From: Acetobacteraceae bacterium
GTDB lineage: Bacteria; Pseudomonadota; Alphaproteobacteria; Acetobacterales; Acetobacteraceae
Direction of reading: 5' to 3'
Length of the DNA: 35,015 nt
Assembly: GCA_947455205.1 (NCBI GenBank)
Contig: CANGNF010000048.1
Span: 1 to 35,015 of the forward strand
The position numbers and the translations under genes were made by a program. Below, one piece after another: positions 15,371-22,734 of the stretch. Under the pieces are notes generated by a model. The model searched no databases, was not told the origin of the DNA, and saw only the letters and a list, made by a program, of their open reading frames with translations. Each line of letters opens with the position of its first letter. Position 1 is the stretch's first letter.

Positions 15371-16447
15371 TCAGGTCGGCACCACGCTGGTCCAGCCATG
15401 CGCGTCGTTGCTGCGGCCGTACTGGATGCCGACGATGCTGTCGTACAGCTTCTGCGTCACCTCCCCGGTCACGCCGCCATTGATCAGGATGTCCTCGCCC
15501 TTGTAGCCCAGCGTGCCGACCGGGCTGACCACCGCGGCGGTGCCGGTGCCCCACATCTCCTTCAGCGTGCCGTCGCGCCCGGCCTGCATCACCTCGTCGA
15601 TGGTGATGGCGCGCTCGCTGACCTTCAGCCCCCAGTCGCGCATCAGTTGCAGCGAGGAGGCGCGGGTCACGCCGTTCAGGATGGTGCCGGCCAGTGGCGG
15701 GGTGATCACCTCGTCGCCGATGCGGACCATGATGTTCATGGTGCCCACCTCGTCGATGTACTTGCGGTGGACGCCGTCCAGCCACAGCACCTGGGTGTAG
15801 CCCTGCGCCTCGGCCTCGGCCTGGCCGGAGAGGCTGGCCGCGTAGTTCGCCGCGGTCTTGGCCTCGCCCAGGCCGCCCTGCACCGCGCGGACATGCTTGT
15901 CCGAGGCCAGGATCTTCACCGGCTTCACGCCTTCCTTGTAGTAGCTGCCCACCGGGGACAGGATCAGGAAGTAGACGTAGTTGTGCGCGGGGTGCACGCC
16001 CAGCATCACGTCGGTGGCGATGACGGTGGGGCGCAGGTACAGCGCGGTGCCCGGCTTGCGCGGCACCCAATCGGCCTCCACCGCCACCAGCGCGTCGAAG
16101 CTCTGGCGGATGATGTCGACCGGCATCTCCGGGATGCACATCTTCTTGGCGGATATGTTCAGCCGCTCGGCATGGCGCTGGGCGCGGAACAGGCGGATCT
16201 TGCCGTCATCGCCGCGGAAGGCCTTCAGGCCGTCGAAGATCGCCTGGCCGTAGTGCAGCACGGTCGTCGCCGGGTCCATGCTGAAGGGCTGGTAGGGCTG
16301 GATGCGCGGCGAGTGCCAGCCCTTCCCCTCCGTGTAGTCCATGACGAACATGTTGTCCGTCAGCACCTTGCCGAAGCTCAGGCTGTCATCGGCCGGCTTG
16401 GGCTTGGGAGAGGTGTTCAGGGTGGTGGGGAAATTACCGGTGGTCAT
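15371..16447 (-). CDS. ilvE: Branched-chain amino acid aminotransferase
   Basis: A 358-residue PLP fold-type IV enzyme that makes or degrades Leu, Ile and Val with 2-oxoglutarate/glutamate. Features are VLHYGQAIFDGLKAFR, LYLRPTVIATD, the PLP Lys197 in GGLGEAKTAANYAAS, QVLWLDGVHRKYIDEVGTMNIMV and ILNGVTRASSLQL, and GTGTAAVVSPVG. The length and GGLGEAKTAANYA signature place it in the larger eukaryote-like BCAT branch (~350 residues) rather than the ~310-residue E. coli type. Single gene, oriented away from the acyl-CoA dehydrogenase-like gene's end; the 106-bp upstream gap contains TATAGT as a possible -10 box. No leader-peptide attenuator is seen. Confidence 0.95.
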   Translation of the reverse strand: MTTGNFPTTLNTSPKPKPADDSLSFGKVLTDNMFVMDYTEGKGWHSPRIQPYQPFSMDPATTVLHYGQAIFDGLKAFRGDDGKIRLFRAQRHAERLNISAKKMCIPEMPVDIIRQSFDALVAVEADWVPRKPGTALYLRPTVIATDVMLGVHPAHNYVYFLILSPVGSYYKEGVKPVKILASDKHVRAVQGGLGEAKTAANYAASLSGQAEAEAQGYTQVLWLDGVHRKYIDEVGTMNIMVRIGDEVITPPLAGTILNGVTRASSLQLMRDWGLKVSERAITIDEVMQAGRDGTLKEMWGTGTAAVVSPVGTLGYKGEDILINGGVTGEVTQKLYDSIVGIQYGRSNDAHGWTSVVPT

Positions 16448-16534
16448 GGCGCCCTGCTGCTTTCCATTGATTGCTTGAGGAGACTATACCGCGCAACAGG
16501 CGGGAAGGACAGTGGTTATGACATAGCTGCCTTG

Positions 16535-16557
16535 ATAGGGCAGCAATGCTACCCTAT
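16535..16557 (-). terminator. Hairpin overlapping the stop of the desulfinase-like gene
   Basis: On the minus strand ATAGGG and CCCTAT flank an inner complementary core, giving an almost perfect ~10-bp stem that begins within the last codons (stop at 16554-16556). No T-run follows, so termination strength is uncertain; it may protect the 3' end. Confidence 0.35.
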
Positions 16558-17783
16558 TCCGCCGCCAGCTTGCGGCCCTCGGCGGCCGCCGCCTGCTTGC
16601 TGAAGCCGTCCCTGGTCTGCGGCAGCTTGCGGGCCAGCAGCTGCTCCGCCACCTGGGTCCGCAGCACCTGGGCGGTGCCGCCGGCAATGGGGAACATGCG
16701 GGCGTCGCGCACCGCGCGCTCCATGGGGTTGTCGCGGGCATAGCCCTGGGCGCCCCAGACCTGCAGCGCCATGTTGGTCACTTCCACGCCGGTGTCGGCC
16801 GCCAGCACCTTGGCCTGGGCGGCGAACATCCGGTCCGGGAAGCCGGCCGGACCGGCGCTGCGGGCGGCCTTCCACACCAGGGCGCGGGCGGCTTCCAGCT
16901 TGATGCTCATATCCGCCAGCGCCCAGTGCACGCCCTGGAACTCGGCGATGGGGCGGCCGAACTGATGGCGCTTCTGGGCGTAGTCCAGCGCGTGCTGGTA
17001 GGCGCCGGCGGCAATGCCCAGCGCCACCGTGGCGGCGCCGACGCGCTGGCCGTTATAGGCGTCCATCAGCTTGGCGAAGCCGCGGCCGAAGCCGCCGGGT
17101 GCCCGCAGCACCATGTCGTCGGCCACCGGCAGCGCCTGGAAGCGAACCTCGGCCTCCGGGATCCCGCGCAGGCCCATGGCGCGGTGGCGGTGGTGGATCA
17201 CCAGGCCGGCGGGGTCGTTGACCTCGCGGCGGACCACCAGGAAGCCGGCGATGCCCTTGTCCTGCCCGTCCTCGATCGCGCGGGCAAAGATCAGGTGCAG
17301 CTTGGAGATGCCGGCGCCGGTGATCCAGTGCTTCACCCCGTCGATGACCCAATGGTCGCCCTGCTTCACCGCCCGGGTGGTCATGTCGGTGGCGGCGCTG
17401 CCCGCCTCGGGCTCGGTGATGCAGATGGCGGGCTTGTCGCCGGCCAGCACCAGCTCGGCGGCCAGGCGCTTCTGCGCCTCGGTGCCATAGGCCATGACGG
17501 CGCCGACCGCGCCCATGTTGGCTTCCACCGCAATGCGGCCGCACACGGCGCAGGCCTTGGCGAATTCCTCGATCACCAGCACCGCGTCGAAGTAGCTGGC
17601 GCCCTGGCCGCCATACTGCTTCGGCAGGGTCATGCCCATGAAGCCGGCTTCCGTCATGCGGCGGACCATGGGCCAGGGGTATTGCTCGGTGCGGTCGGTC
17701 TCGGCGGCCTGGGCGGCGGCTTCCTGGGCCAACTCGCGGGCCCGGTCACGCAGCGCGCGCTGCTCGGCGGTCAAACCGTCCAT
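16554..17783 (-). CDS. Acyl-CoA dehydrogenase-fold protein, probable 3-sulfinopropionyl-CoA desulfinase
   Basis: A 409-residue flavoprotein of the acyl-CoA dehydrogenase superfamily: N-terminal helices, CITEPEAGSAATDM and HWVIDGVKHWITGAG in the middle sheet, and C-terminal KRHQFGRPIAEFQ and QVWGAQGYARDNPMERAVRDAR. True dehydrogenases need a Glu either in the ...YEGT motif or just before the Arg of helix G. Here these positions are Gly368 (IAGGTAQ) and Gln246 (YNGQRVG). From memory, this Gln/Gly pair, with an Arg near residue 84 (here Arg83), is what is reported for 3-sulfinopropionyl-CoA desulfinase of Advenella, which releases sulfite and propionyl-CoA. So ordinary dehydrogenation is unlikely. 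GGGGAAG precedes the ATG; it lies 33 bp after oxyR on the same strand and may be cotranscribed with it. Confidence 0.85.
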   Translation of the reverse strand: MDGLTAEQRALRDRARELAQEAAAQAAETDRTEQYPWPMVRRMTEAGFMGMTLPKQYGGQGASYFDAVLVIEEFAKACAVCGRIAVEANMGAVGAVMAYGTEAQKRLAAELVLAGDKPAICITEPEAGSAATDMTTRAVKQGDHWVIDGVKHWITGAGISKLHLIFARAIEDGQDKGIAGFLVVRREVNDPAGLVIHHRHRAMGLRGIPEAEVRFQALPVADDMVLRAPGGFGRGFAKLMDAYNGQRVGAATVALGIAAGAYQHALDYAQKRHQFGRPIAEFQGVHWALADMSIKLEAARALVWKAARSAGPAGFPDRMFAAQAKVLAADTGVEVTNMALQVWGAQGYARDNPMERAVRDARMFPIAGGTAQVLRTQVAEQLLARKLPQTRDGFSKQAAAAEGRKLAAE

Positions 17784-17816
17784 GTCTTCGCTTCCCCGGC
17801 AATGTGACAGGCGCAG

Positions 17817-18755
17817 TTAACCACCGGCGATGGCCGCGGCAATAGCCGGGGCCAGGCCACGGAACTCCGGCGCGCGCGGGCTGCGGTCCCGCCAGGCCAG
17901 GGCCAGGGTGCGGCCCGGTGGGGTGGTGCCGTTGGCGCCGACCAGCGGCCGCACCACCACCGAGGTGCCGTTCAGCACGCCGCTGTCCACCGCCAGCTTG
18001 GGCAGCAGCGTCACGCCCAGGCCGCTGGCGACCATCTGCACCAGCGTGTGCAGGCTGGTGGCGGCGAACTCCTCGCCCGAGGCGCCGCCGACCGGGCCCA
18101 TGGACTTGGGCAGGCCGCAGGCGTCCAGCGCGTGTTCGCGCAGACAGTGGCCATCCTCCAGCAGCAACAGCGGCTCCGCCACCAGGGCGGCCACCGGCAC
18201 GCTCTCCAGCGCCGCCAGCCGGTGCCCCGCCGGCAGCGCCGCCAGGAAGGGGTCGGCGGCAATCGGCAGGGTCTCGGCCTGGCCGCAGGCGCAGGGCAGC
18301 GCCAGCAGCAGCAGGTCCAGCCGGCCGGATTCCAGCCCCTCAACCAAATGCTCGGTCTGGTCCTCGCGCAGCCACAGCTTCAGGCGCGGAAAACGCTCCC
18401 GCAGGGTCGGCATCAGCTGCGGCAGCAGGAAGGGGCCGATGGTCGGGATAACGCCCAGCCGCAGCGGGCCGGTCAGCGGGTCGCGGGCGGCGGCCACCGT
18501 CTCCGCCACCGCGGCCAGGCTGGCCAGGGCGCCGCGGGCGCGGGCCACCACCTCCAGCCCCAGCGGCGTGAAGATCGGCCGCTTGGCCTGGCTGCGTTCC
18601 AACAGGGCGGCGTCCAGCTGGCGTTCAAGCGCGATGATGCCGGCCGAGAGGGTGGACTGCGTCACCGCGCAGGCGGCGGCGGCCCGGCCGAAATGGCCGT
18701 GGTCGGCCAGCGCCAGCAGGTAGCGCAGCTGTTGCGGGCTGGGCAGGATGTTCAT
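17817..18755 (-). CDS. oxyR: Peroxide-sensing LysR-type regulator OxyR
   Basis: A 312-residue LysR regulator. The winged helix-turn-helix is at residues ~5-65 (LRYLLALADHGHFGRAAAACAVTQSTLSAGI). The sensor domain has Cys204 and Cys213 in EDGHCLREHALDAC, the same nine-residue spacing as the peroxide-forming disulfide Cys199-Cys208 of E. coli OxyR, followed by ATSLHTLVQMVASGLGVTLLP. It should sense H2O2 and activate antioxidant genes. The start MNILPSPQQL is chosen over an in-frame one eight codons earlier because GAAGG precedes it. It is divergent from rubrerythrin and upstream of the desulfinase-like gene. A palindrome CATCGAAG-C-CTTCGATG (18753-18769) overlaps its start codon and could mediate autoregulation. 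Confidence 0.93.
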   Translation of the reverse strand: MNILPSPQQLRYLLALADHGHFGRAAAACAVTQSTLSAGIIALERQLDAALLERSQAKRPIFTPLGLEVVARARGALASLAAVAETVAAARDPLTGPLRLGVIPTIGPFLLPQLMPTLRERFPRLKLWLREDQTEHLVEGLESGRLDLLLLALPCACGQAETLPIAADPFLAALPAGHRLAALESVPVAALVAEPLLLLEDGHCLREHALDACGLPKSMGPVGGASGEEFAATSLHTLVQMVASGLGVTLLPKLAVDSGVLNGTSVVVRPLVGANGTTPPGRTLALAWRDRSPRAPEFRGLAPAIAAAIAGG

Positions 18756-18777
18756 CGAAGCCTTCGATGGAAACGGC

Positions 18778-18791
18778 AAAAACTATTCATT
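18778..18791 (+). promoter_or_regulatory. Candidate OxyR-responsive motif upstream of rubrerythrin
   Basis: AAAAACTATTCATT in the oxyR-rubrerythrin divergent region. The same 14-mer with one change (AAAAACTATTCGTT) occurs at 21408 upstream of ahpC, and the distance to the start codon is nearly equal (105 and 101 bases). The CTAT element matches one quarter of the OxyR consensus; the other quarters are poorly conserved. Confidence 0.5.
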
Positions 18792-18882
18792 AGTCGGCCC
18801 CGGGGCTGCGTGCCATACCCCGCAACCATGGCGGGCCTCCATGGCCGGCCGGTCATTCCACCAAGCCACCAGGAGGGGCATC

Positions 18883-19302
18883 ATGGCAGCGCTCAAGGGC
18901 AGCAAGACCGAAGAGAACCTGAAGGCCGCGTTCGCTGGCGAAAGCCAGGCCAACCGCCGCTACCTGTACTTCGCGCAGAAGGCCGACGTTGAGGGCTACA
19001 ACGACGTCGCCGCCGTGTTCCGTTCCACCGCGGAAGGCGAGACCGGCCACGCCCACGGCCACCTGGAATTCCTGGAAGCCGTCGGCGACCCGGCGACCGG
19101 CCTGCCGATCGGCAAGACCGGCGACAACCTGAAGGCCGCCGTGGCCGGCGAGACGCACGAGTACACCGACATGTACCCGGGCATGGCCCGCACGGCGCGC
19201 GAGGAAGGCTTCGAGGAAATCGCCGAGTGGATGGAGACGCTGGCCAAGGCCGAGCGCAGCCACGCCGGCCGCTTCCAGCGCGCCCTGGACGAGCTGAAGT
19301 AA
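18883..19302 (+). CDS. rbr: Rubrerythrin (erythrin domain only)
   Basis: A 139-residue four-helix di-iron protein that reduces hydrogen peroxide. The two helix pairs are visible with metal ligands in [43 protein letters not shown] and [10 protein letters not shown] (E-x-x-H motifs). It lacks the C-terminal rubredoxin CxxC domain of clostridial rubrerythrins, so electrons must come from a partner, perhaps the Fe-S protein encoded next. The ATG at 18883 follows AGGAGGGG; the upstream open frame crosses the promoter. Divergent from oxyR and probably under its control. A terminator after the gene would make rbr the most abundant message of this operon. Confidence 0.93.
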   Translation: MAALKGSKTEENLKAAFAGESQANRRYLYFAQKADVEGYNDVAAVFRSTAEGETGHAHGHLEFLEAVGDPATGLPIGKTGDNLKAAVAGETHEYTDMYPGMARTAREEGFEEIAEWMETLAKAERSHAGRFQRALDELK

Positions 19303-19328
19303 CAAGCCCGTCCTTCGGGATGGCGACC

Positions 19329-19362
19329 AAGGGGGGATGGGAGCGATCCCGTCCCCCTTTTT
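19329..19362 (+). terminator. Terminator or attenuator after rubrerythrin
   Basis: AAGGGGGGATGGGA, short loop GCGA, TCCCGTCCCCCTTTTT: a strong GC stem with one bulge and a five-T tail, 27 bases after the rbr stop. Partial readthrough would supply the following Fe-S and DUF3501 genes. Confidence 0.75.
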
Positions 19363-19389
19363 GATGCGTGCATGGGGAAGATGACGACG

Positions 19390-20727
19390 ATGCGTGAAGG
19401 CAGCCTGGAAGCACCGACCCGCCACCCGATTGCCTGGCGGGACGAGGATTTCTACGACGAGGCCAAGCTGGACGCCGAGATGCGGCGCGTGCTGGACATC
19501 TGCCATGGCTGCCGCCGCTGCTTCAACCTGTGCGACAGCTTTCCCCGGCTGTTCGACCTGGTGGATGAGAGCAAGACCGGCGAGCTGGACAGCGTGGACA
19601 GCAAGGATTTCAAGCCGATCGTGGAGGCCTGCACGCTCTGCGACATGTGCTTCCTGACCAAGTGCCCCTATGTGCCGCCGCACAGCTTCAACCTGGACTT
19701 CCCGCATTTGATGCTGCGCTACCGCGCGGTGGAGGCGAAGAAGAACGGCGTGCCCTTCGTGGACGCGCAGTTGGCCAAAACCGACCGCAACGGCCTGCTG
19801 GCCAGCTTCGCGCCCGCCATCGCCAACGCCGCCAGCAAGGTCGGCTCCCCGTTGCGGCCGCTGCTGGAGAAGGCGACCGGGCTGCACCGCGACGCCGAGT
19901 TGCCGAAGTATACCGGCCAGTCCTTCGTGCTGCAGGCCCATGCCAATGCGCCCACGGTGAATGAGGCGGCGCCCGGCTTTGGCCGCAAGGCGGTGATCTA
20001 CGCCACCTGCTTCGGCAACTTCAACGAACCGGAAATGGGCATGGCCGCCCGTGCCGTGCTGGCGAAGAACGGCGTGCAGACCCAGGTGGTGCACCCCGGC
20101 TGCTGCGGCATGCCGCTGCTGGAGCAGGGCGACATCCCCGCCGTGGCCGCCAGCGCCGACCAGGTGGCGAAGGAGCTGAACAAGTGGGTGGACCAGGGCT
20201 GGGACGTCATCGCCCTGGTGCCGTCCTGCGCGCTGATGCTGAAGTTCGAATGGCCCTTGATCGTGCCGGAGAATGCCGGCGTGGCGAAGCTGGCCAAGGC
20301 GACCTTCGACCTGTCGGAATACATCGTCGACATCAGCCGCAAGGAAGGCGTGGCGCCGGGGATGCAGCCGGTGGAGGGCGGCGTCTCCATCCACATCGCC
20401 TGCCATAGCCGGGCGCAGAATTTCGGCCAGAAGGGCGCCGAGATGCTGAAGCTGATCCCGGAGATCGACCTCAACGTCATCGAGCGTTGTTCCGGCCATG
20501 GCGGCAGCTGGGGCTACAAGAAGGAGAACTTCGACGTGGCACTGAAGGTCGGCAAGCCCGTCGCGCGCAACGTCGCCCAGGCCGGCAAGGGCTGGATGGC
20601 CAGCGAATGTCCGCTGGCGGGGCTTCACATTCACCAGGGCGTGGACAAGTTGGGGAACGGCGCGACACCGCGGCTGGTTTCCCACCCGATCCAGCTGATT
20701 GCCCGCGCATACGGATTGGAGGGCTGA
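19390..20727 (+). CDS. Two-cluster Fe-S/CCG-domain oxidoreductase subunit (GlpC/HdrD-like)
   Basis: A 445-residue iron-sulfur protein. Two ferredoxin-type motifs are near the N-terminus, [11 protein letters not shown] and [13 protein letters not shown], and the second half has CCG-type parts ([16 protein letters not shown] and [18 protein letters not shown]). The architecture is that of GlpC/HdrD-like subunits that relay electrons, but no flavoprotein dehydrogenase partner is adjacent. The trio rubrerythrin - this protein - DUF3501 recurs in proteobacteria as far as I recall, which suggests it delivers electrons to rubrerythrin or a related peroxidase (inference). Start 19390 is preferred because GGGGAAG lies nine bases before it; in-frame ATGs at 19372 and 19381 lack that spacing. 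It is 3 bp from the next gene. Confidence 0.88.
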   Translation: MREGSLEAPTRHPIAWRDEDFYDEAKLDAEMRRVLDICHGCRRCFNLCDSFPRLFDLVDESKTGELDSVDSKDFKPIVEACTLCDMCFLTKCPYVPPHSFNLDFPHLMLRYRAVEAKKNGVPFVDAQLAKTDRNGLLASFAPAIANAASKVGSPLRPLLEKATGLHRDAELPKYTGQSFVLQAHANAPTVNEAAPGFGRKAVIYATCFGNFNEPEMGMAARAVLAKNGVQTQVVHPGCCGMPLLEQGDIPAVAASADQVAKELNKWVDQGWDVIALVPSCALMLKFEWPLIVPENAGVAKLAKATFDLSEYIVDISRKEGVAPGMQPVEGGVSIHIACHSRAQNFGQKGAEMLKLIPEIDLNVIERCSGHGGSWGYKKENFDVALKVGKPVARNVAQAGKGWMASECPLAGLHIHQGVDKLGNGATPRLVSHPIQLIARAYGLEG

Positions 20728-20730
20728 CGC

Positions 20731-21318
20731 ATGAACCGCCGCGAGATCACCGCCGAGGACATCCTGCCGCGCGATACCTGGGCGAAGCAGCGCCTGGAGG
20801 AACGCCGCCGGCTGACCGCCGTGAAGCGCAACCGCCGGATCGAGGTGGGGCCGCACATCACCTTCTACTTCGAGAGCTGGGAGACGATGCGCCACCAGGT
20901 CCAGGAGATGTGCTGGATCGAGAATGGCGGCCCGGCGCAGATTCCCGATGAGCTGATGGCCTACAACCCGCTGGTGCCGCAGGGCGACGAGCTGGTGGCG
21001 ACCTTCATGATCGAGATCGACGACCCGATCCGCCGCAAGAACGTGCTGGGGCGGCTGGGCGGGATCGAGGACACCGCCTTCATCCGCGTCTTCGGCGAAG
21101 TGGTGCCGGCGATACCCGAAGCCGACCAGGACCGTACCAGCGCCGACGGCAAGGCCAGCAGCGTGCAGTTCGTCCACTTCAAGTTCACGCCGGAGCAGAT
21201 TGCCCGCTTCCGCACCCCGGGCGCCGAGGTGGTGCTGGGGCTGACCCACCCGAATTACGGCCACATGGCGATCGTGCCGGAAGCCGTGCGGGCGGCGCTG
21301 GCGACCGACTTCGCCTGA
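20731..21318 (+). CDS. DUF3501 family protein
   Basis: A 195-residue soluble protein of the DUF3501 type. It starts with EITAEDILPRDTWAKQRLEERRRL, followed by VGPHITFYFESWETMRHQVQEMCWIE and a later LVATFMIEIDDP segment, ending in TPGAEVVLGLTHPNYGHMAIV. It has no signal peptide, metal motif or membrane segment. It begins three bases after the Fe-S gene's stop, so the two are translated together; the pair's partnership with rubrerythrin suggests an assembly or peroxide-related role, but its biochemistry is unknown to me. A textbook terminator follows. Confidence 0.85.
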   Translation: MNRREITAEDILPRDTWAKQRLEERRRLTAVKRNRRIEVGPHITFYFESWETMRHQVQEMCWIENGGPAQIPDELMAYNPLVPQGDELVATFMIEIDDPIRRKNVLGRLGGIEDTAFIRVFGEVVPAIPEADQDRTSADGKASSVQFVHFKFTPEQIARFRTPGAEVVLGLTHPNYGHMAIVPEAVRAALATDFA

Positions 21319-21335
21319 TTGCGGCGCGCTGATCG

Positions 21336-21370
21336 AAAAGGCCGGCCCTGGCAACGGGGCCGGCCTTTTT
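21336..21370 (+). terminator. Rho-independent terminator of the rubrerythrin operon
   Basis: AAAAGGCCGGCCC, 8-base loop, GGGCCGGCCTTTTT, 17 bases after the DUF3501 stop. Strong stem and T-tract. Confidence 0.9.
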
Positions 21371-21407
21371 CATGTCCGCGACCATCGGCTCAGACAATCA
21401 AAAACGA

Positions 21408-21421
21408 AAAAACTATTCGTT
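21408..21421 (+). promoter_or_regulatory. Candidate OxyR-responsive motif upstream of ahpC
   Basis: AAAAACTATTCGTT, one base different from the motif upstream of rubrerythrin, 101 bases before the ahpC ATG and in an AT-rich patch (21400-21427). An AT-x-G quarter site (ATCG) lies seven bases after CTAT, partly matching OxyR spacing. Confidence 0.5.
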
Positions 21422-21508
21422 GGATCGAAAGTCCGGGCAGCGCGATATCACCCCAGCGACGGACGGCACGACGCCGCCCGCGACCGAAACACAGGGGATA
21501 TCAGCATC

Positions 21509-22081
21509 ATGCTCACCGTTGGCGACAAGTTCCCGCCCTTCAACCTGACCGCCGTCAAGGCTGGCGACGAAGGCCTCGGCGGCCCCGGCAAGTCCTTCAC
21601 CGACATCTCCTCGGCCAGCGATGCCGGCAAGTGGAAGATCGTCTTCTTCTGGCCGAAGGACTTCACCTTCGTCTGCCCGACCGAGATCGCCGCCTTCGGC
21701 AAGCTGGCCGGCGAGTTCGGCGACCGTGACGCGGTGGTCTACGGCGTCTCGACCGACAGCGAGTTCGTCCACCTGAACTGGCGCCTGCACAACGACGACA
21801 TCCGCAATCTGCCGATCCCGATGCTGGCGGATATCAAGCGCGAGCTCTCCGCCGCGCTGGGCATCCTGGACAAGGAAGCCGGCGTGCCGCTGCGCGCCAC
21901 CTTCATCGTCGACCCCGACGGCACCATCCAGTGGGCCTCGGTCAACGGGCTGAACGTGGGCCGCAACCCGGCCGAAGTGCTGCGCGTGCTGGATGCGTTG
22001 CAGACCGACGAGCTGTGCCCCTGCAACTGGGAGAAGGGCAAGCAGACCCTCGACGCCGCCAAGCTGTTCGAGGCCGCCTGA
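21509..22081 (+). CDS. ahpC: Peroxiredoxin AhpC, mycobacterial type
   Basis: A 190-residue 2-Cys peroxiredoxin that reduces H2O2 and organic peroxides. The peroxidatic Cys56 is in DFTFVCPTEI, and the C-terminus carries CPC (Cys170, Cys172) in ELCPCNWEKG, the two-cysteine resolving motif known from Mycobacterium AhpC, which is recycled by AhpD rather than AhpF. This agrees with the ahpD gene directly downstream and no ahpF in the window. The ATG has AGGGGA upstream. A 14-base motif shared with the rubrerythrin promoter suggests OxyR control. Confidence 0.95.
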   Translation: MLTVGDKFPPFNLTAVKAGDEGLGGPGKSFTDISSASDAGKWKIVFFWPKDFTFVCPTEIAAFGKLAGEFGDRDAVVYGVSTDSEFVHLNWRLHNDDIRNLPIPMLADIKRELSAALGILDKEAGVPLRATFIVDPDGTIQWASVNGLNVGRNPAEVLRVLDALQTDELCPCNWEKGKQTLDAAKLFEAA

Positions 22082-22088
22082 CCTAAAC

Positions 22089-22115
22089 GCTCTCCCCGGC
22101 CTGCCCGGGGAGAGC
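22089..22115 (+). other. 11-bp hairpin between ahpC and ahpD
   Basis: GCTCTCCCCGG, loop CCTGC, CCGGGGAGAGC. It is in a 56-base intergenic gap of what should be one operon and has no T-run, so an mRNA-stabilising or partial-attenuation role that keeps ahpC above ahpD is more likely than full termination. Confidence 0.6.
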
Positions 22116-22137
22116 ACCCCCTTACGGAGTACCGACC

Positions 22138-22668
22138 ATGTCCCTCGAAGCCCTGCGCAACGCCCTGCCCGAATATGCCAAGGACCAGAAGCTCAACCTG
22201 GGCAGCCTGGCCGCCGAGACCAGCCTGACCGGGCAGCAGCGCGCCGGCACCTTCGTGGTCAGCGCCCTGGCCAGCCGCAACCCGCAGGTGATCCGCGAGA
22301 TCGTGGCCGAGTTCGGCCCGCAGCTTTCGCCCGAGGCGCTCAACGCCGCCAAGGCCGCCGCCAGCGTCATGGGCATGAACAACATCTACTACCGCTTCAC
22401 CCACCTGGTGGTGGGCGACTACGCCCAGATGCCGGCCCGGCTGCGGATGAACATCATGGCCAAGCCGGGCGTGGAGAAGGTGGACTTCGAGCTGTGGTCG
22501 CTGGCGGTCTCGGCCATCAATGGTTGCGGCATGTGCATGGAAAGCCACGAGAAGACGCTGCTGCAGCACGGCGTTTCCAAGGACGCCGTGCAGGCCGCGG
22601 TGCGGATTGCCGCCGTTGTCCATGCCACCGCCGCAACCCTGGACGGCGAAGCCGCCCTGGCGGCCTGA
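22138..22668 (+). CDS. ahpD: Alkylhydroperoxidase AhpD
   Basis: A 176-residue helical disulfide reductase. The catalytic set Glu118, Cys130, Cys133 and His137 (VDFELW ... [12 protein letters not shown]) falls at the residue numbers I recall for Mycobacterium tuberculosis AhpD. AhpD regenerates AhpC by passing electrons from lipoamide carried on dihydrolipoamide succinyltransferase and Lpd, and has weak peroxidase activity itself. Starts 56 bp after ahpC. The ribosome site is ACGGAG. Intact and of normal length. Confidence 0.95.
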   Translation: MSLEALRNALPEYAKDQKLNLGSLAAETSLTGQQRAGTFVVSALASRNPQVIREIVAEFGPQLSPEALNAAKAAASVMGMNNIYYRFTHLVVGDYAQMPARLRMNIMAKPGVEKVDFELWSLAVSAINGCGMCMESHEKTLLQHGVSKDAVQAAVRIAAVVHATAATLDGEAALAA

Positions 22669-22734
22669 GGCCCGGCTTAAGCCCCTGCTAACCCGGCCGA
22701 GGGCAGTTTGCCCGCCGGCCGGGAACAGGGCGTC

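Noticed and set aside
16448..16553. Leader-peptide attenuator or riboswitch upstream of ilvE
   Set aside because: No run of Leu/Ile/Val codons and no known riboswitch core in this 106-bp gap; only a possible -10 box TATAGT.
16554..17783. Call as an ordinary acyl-CoA dehydrogenase
   Set aside because: Both candidate catalytic Glu positions are replaced (Gln246, Gly368), so a plain dehydrogenase label would mislead.
18853..21354. 833-codon open frame antisense to rubrerythrin, Fe-S and DUF3501 genes
   Set aside because: Same GC-skew shadow effect; no domain, and it runs through a clear terminator and ribosome sites of the real genes.
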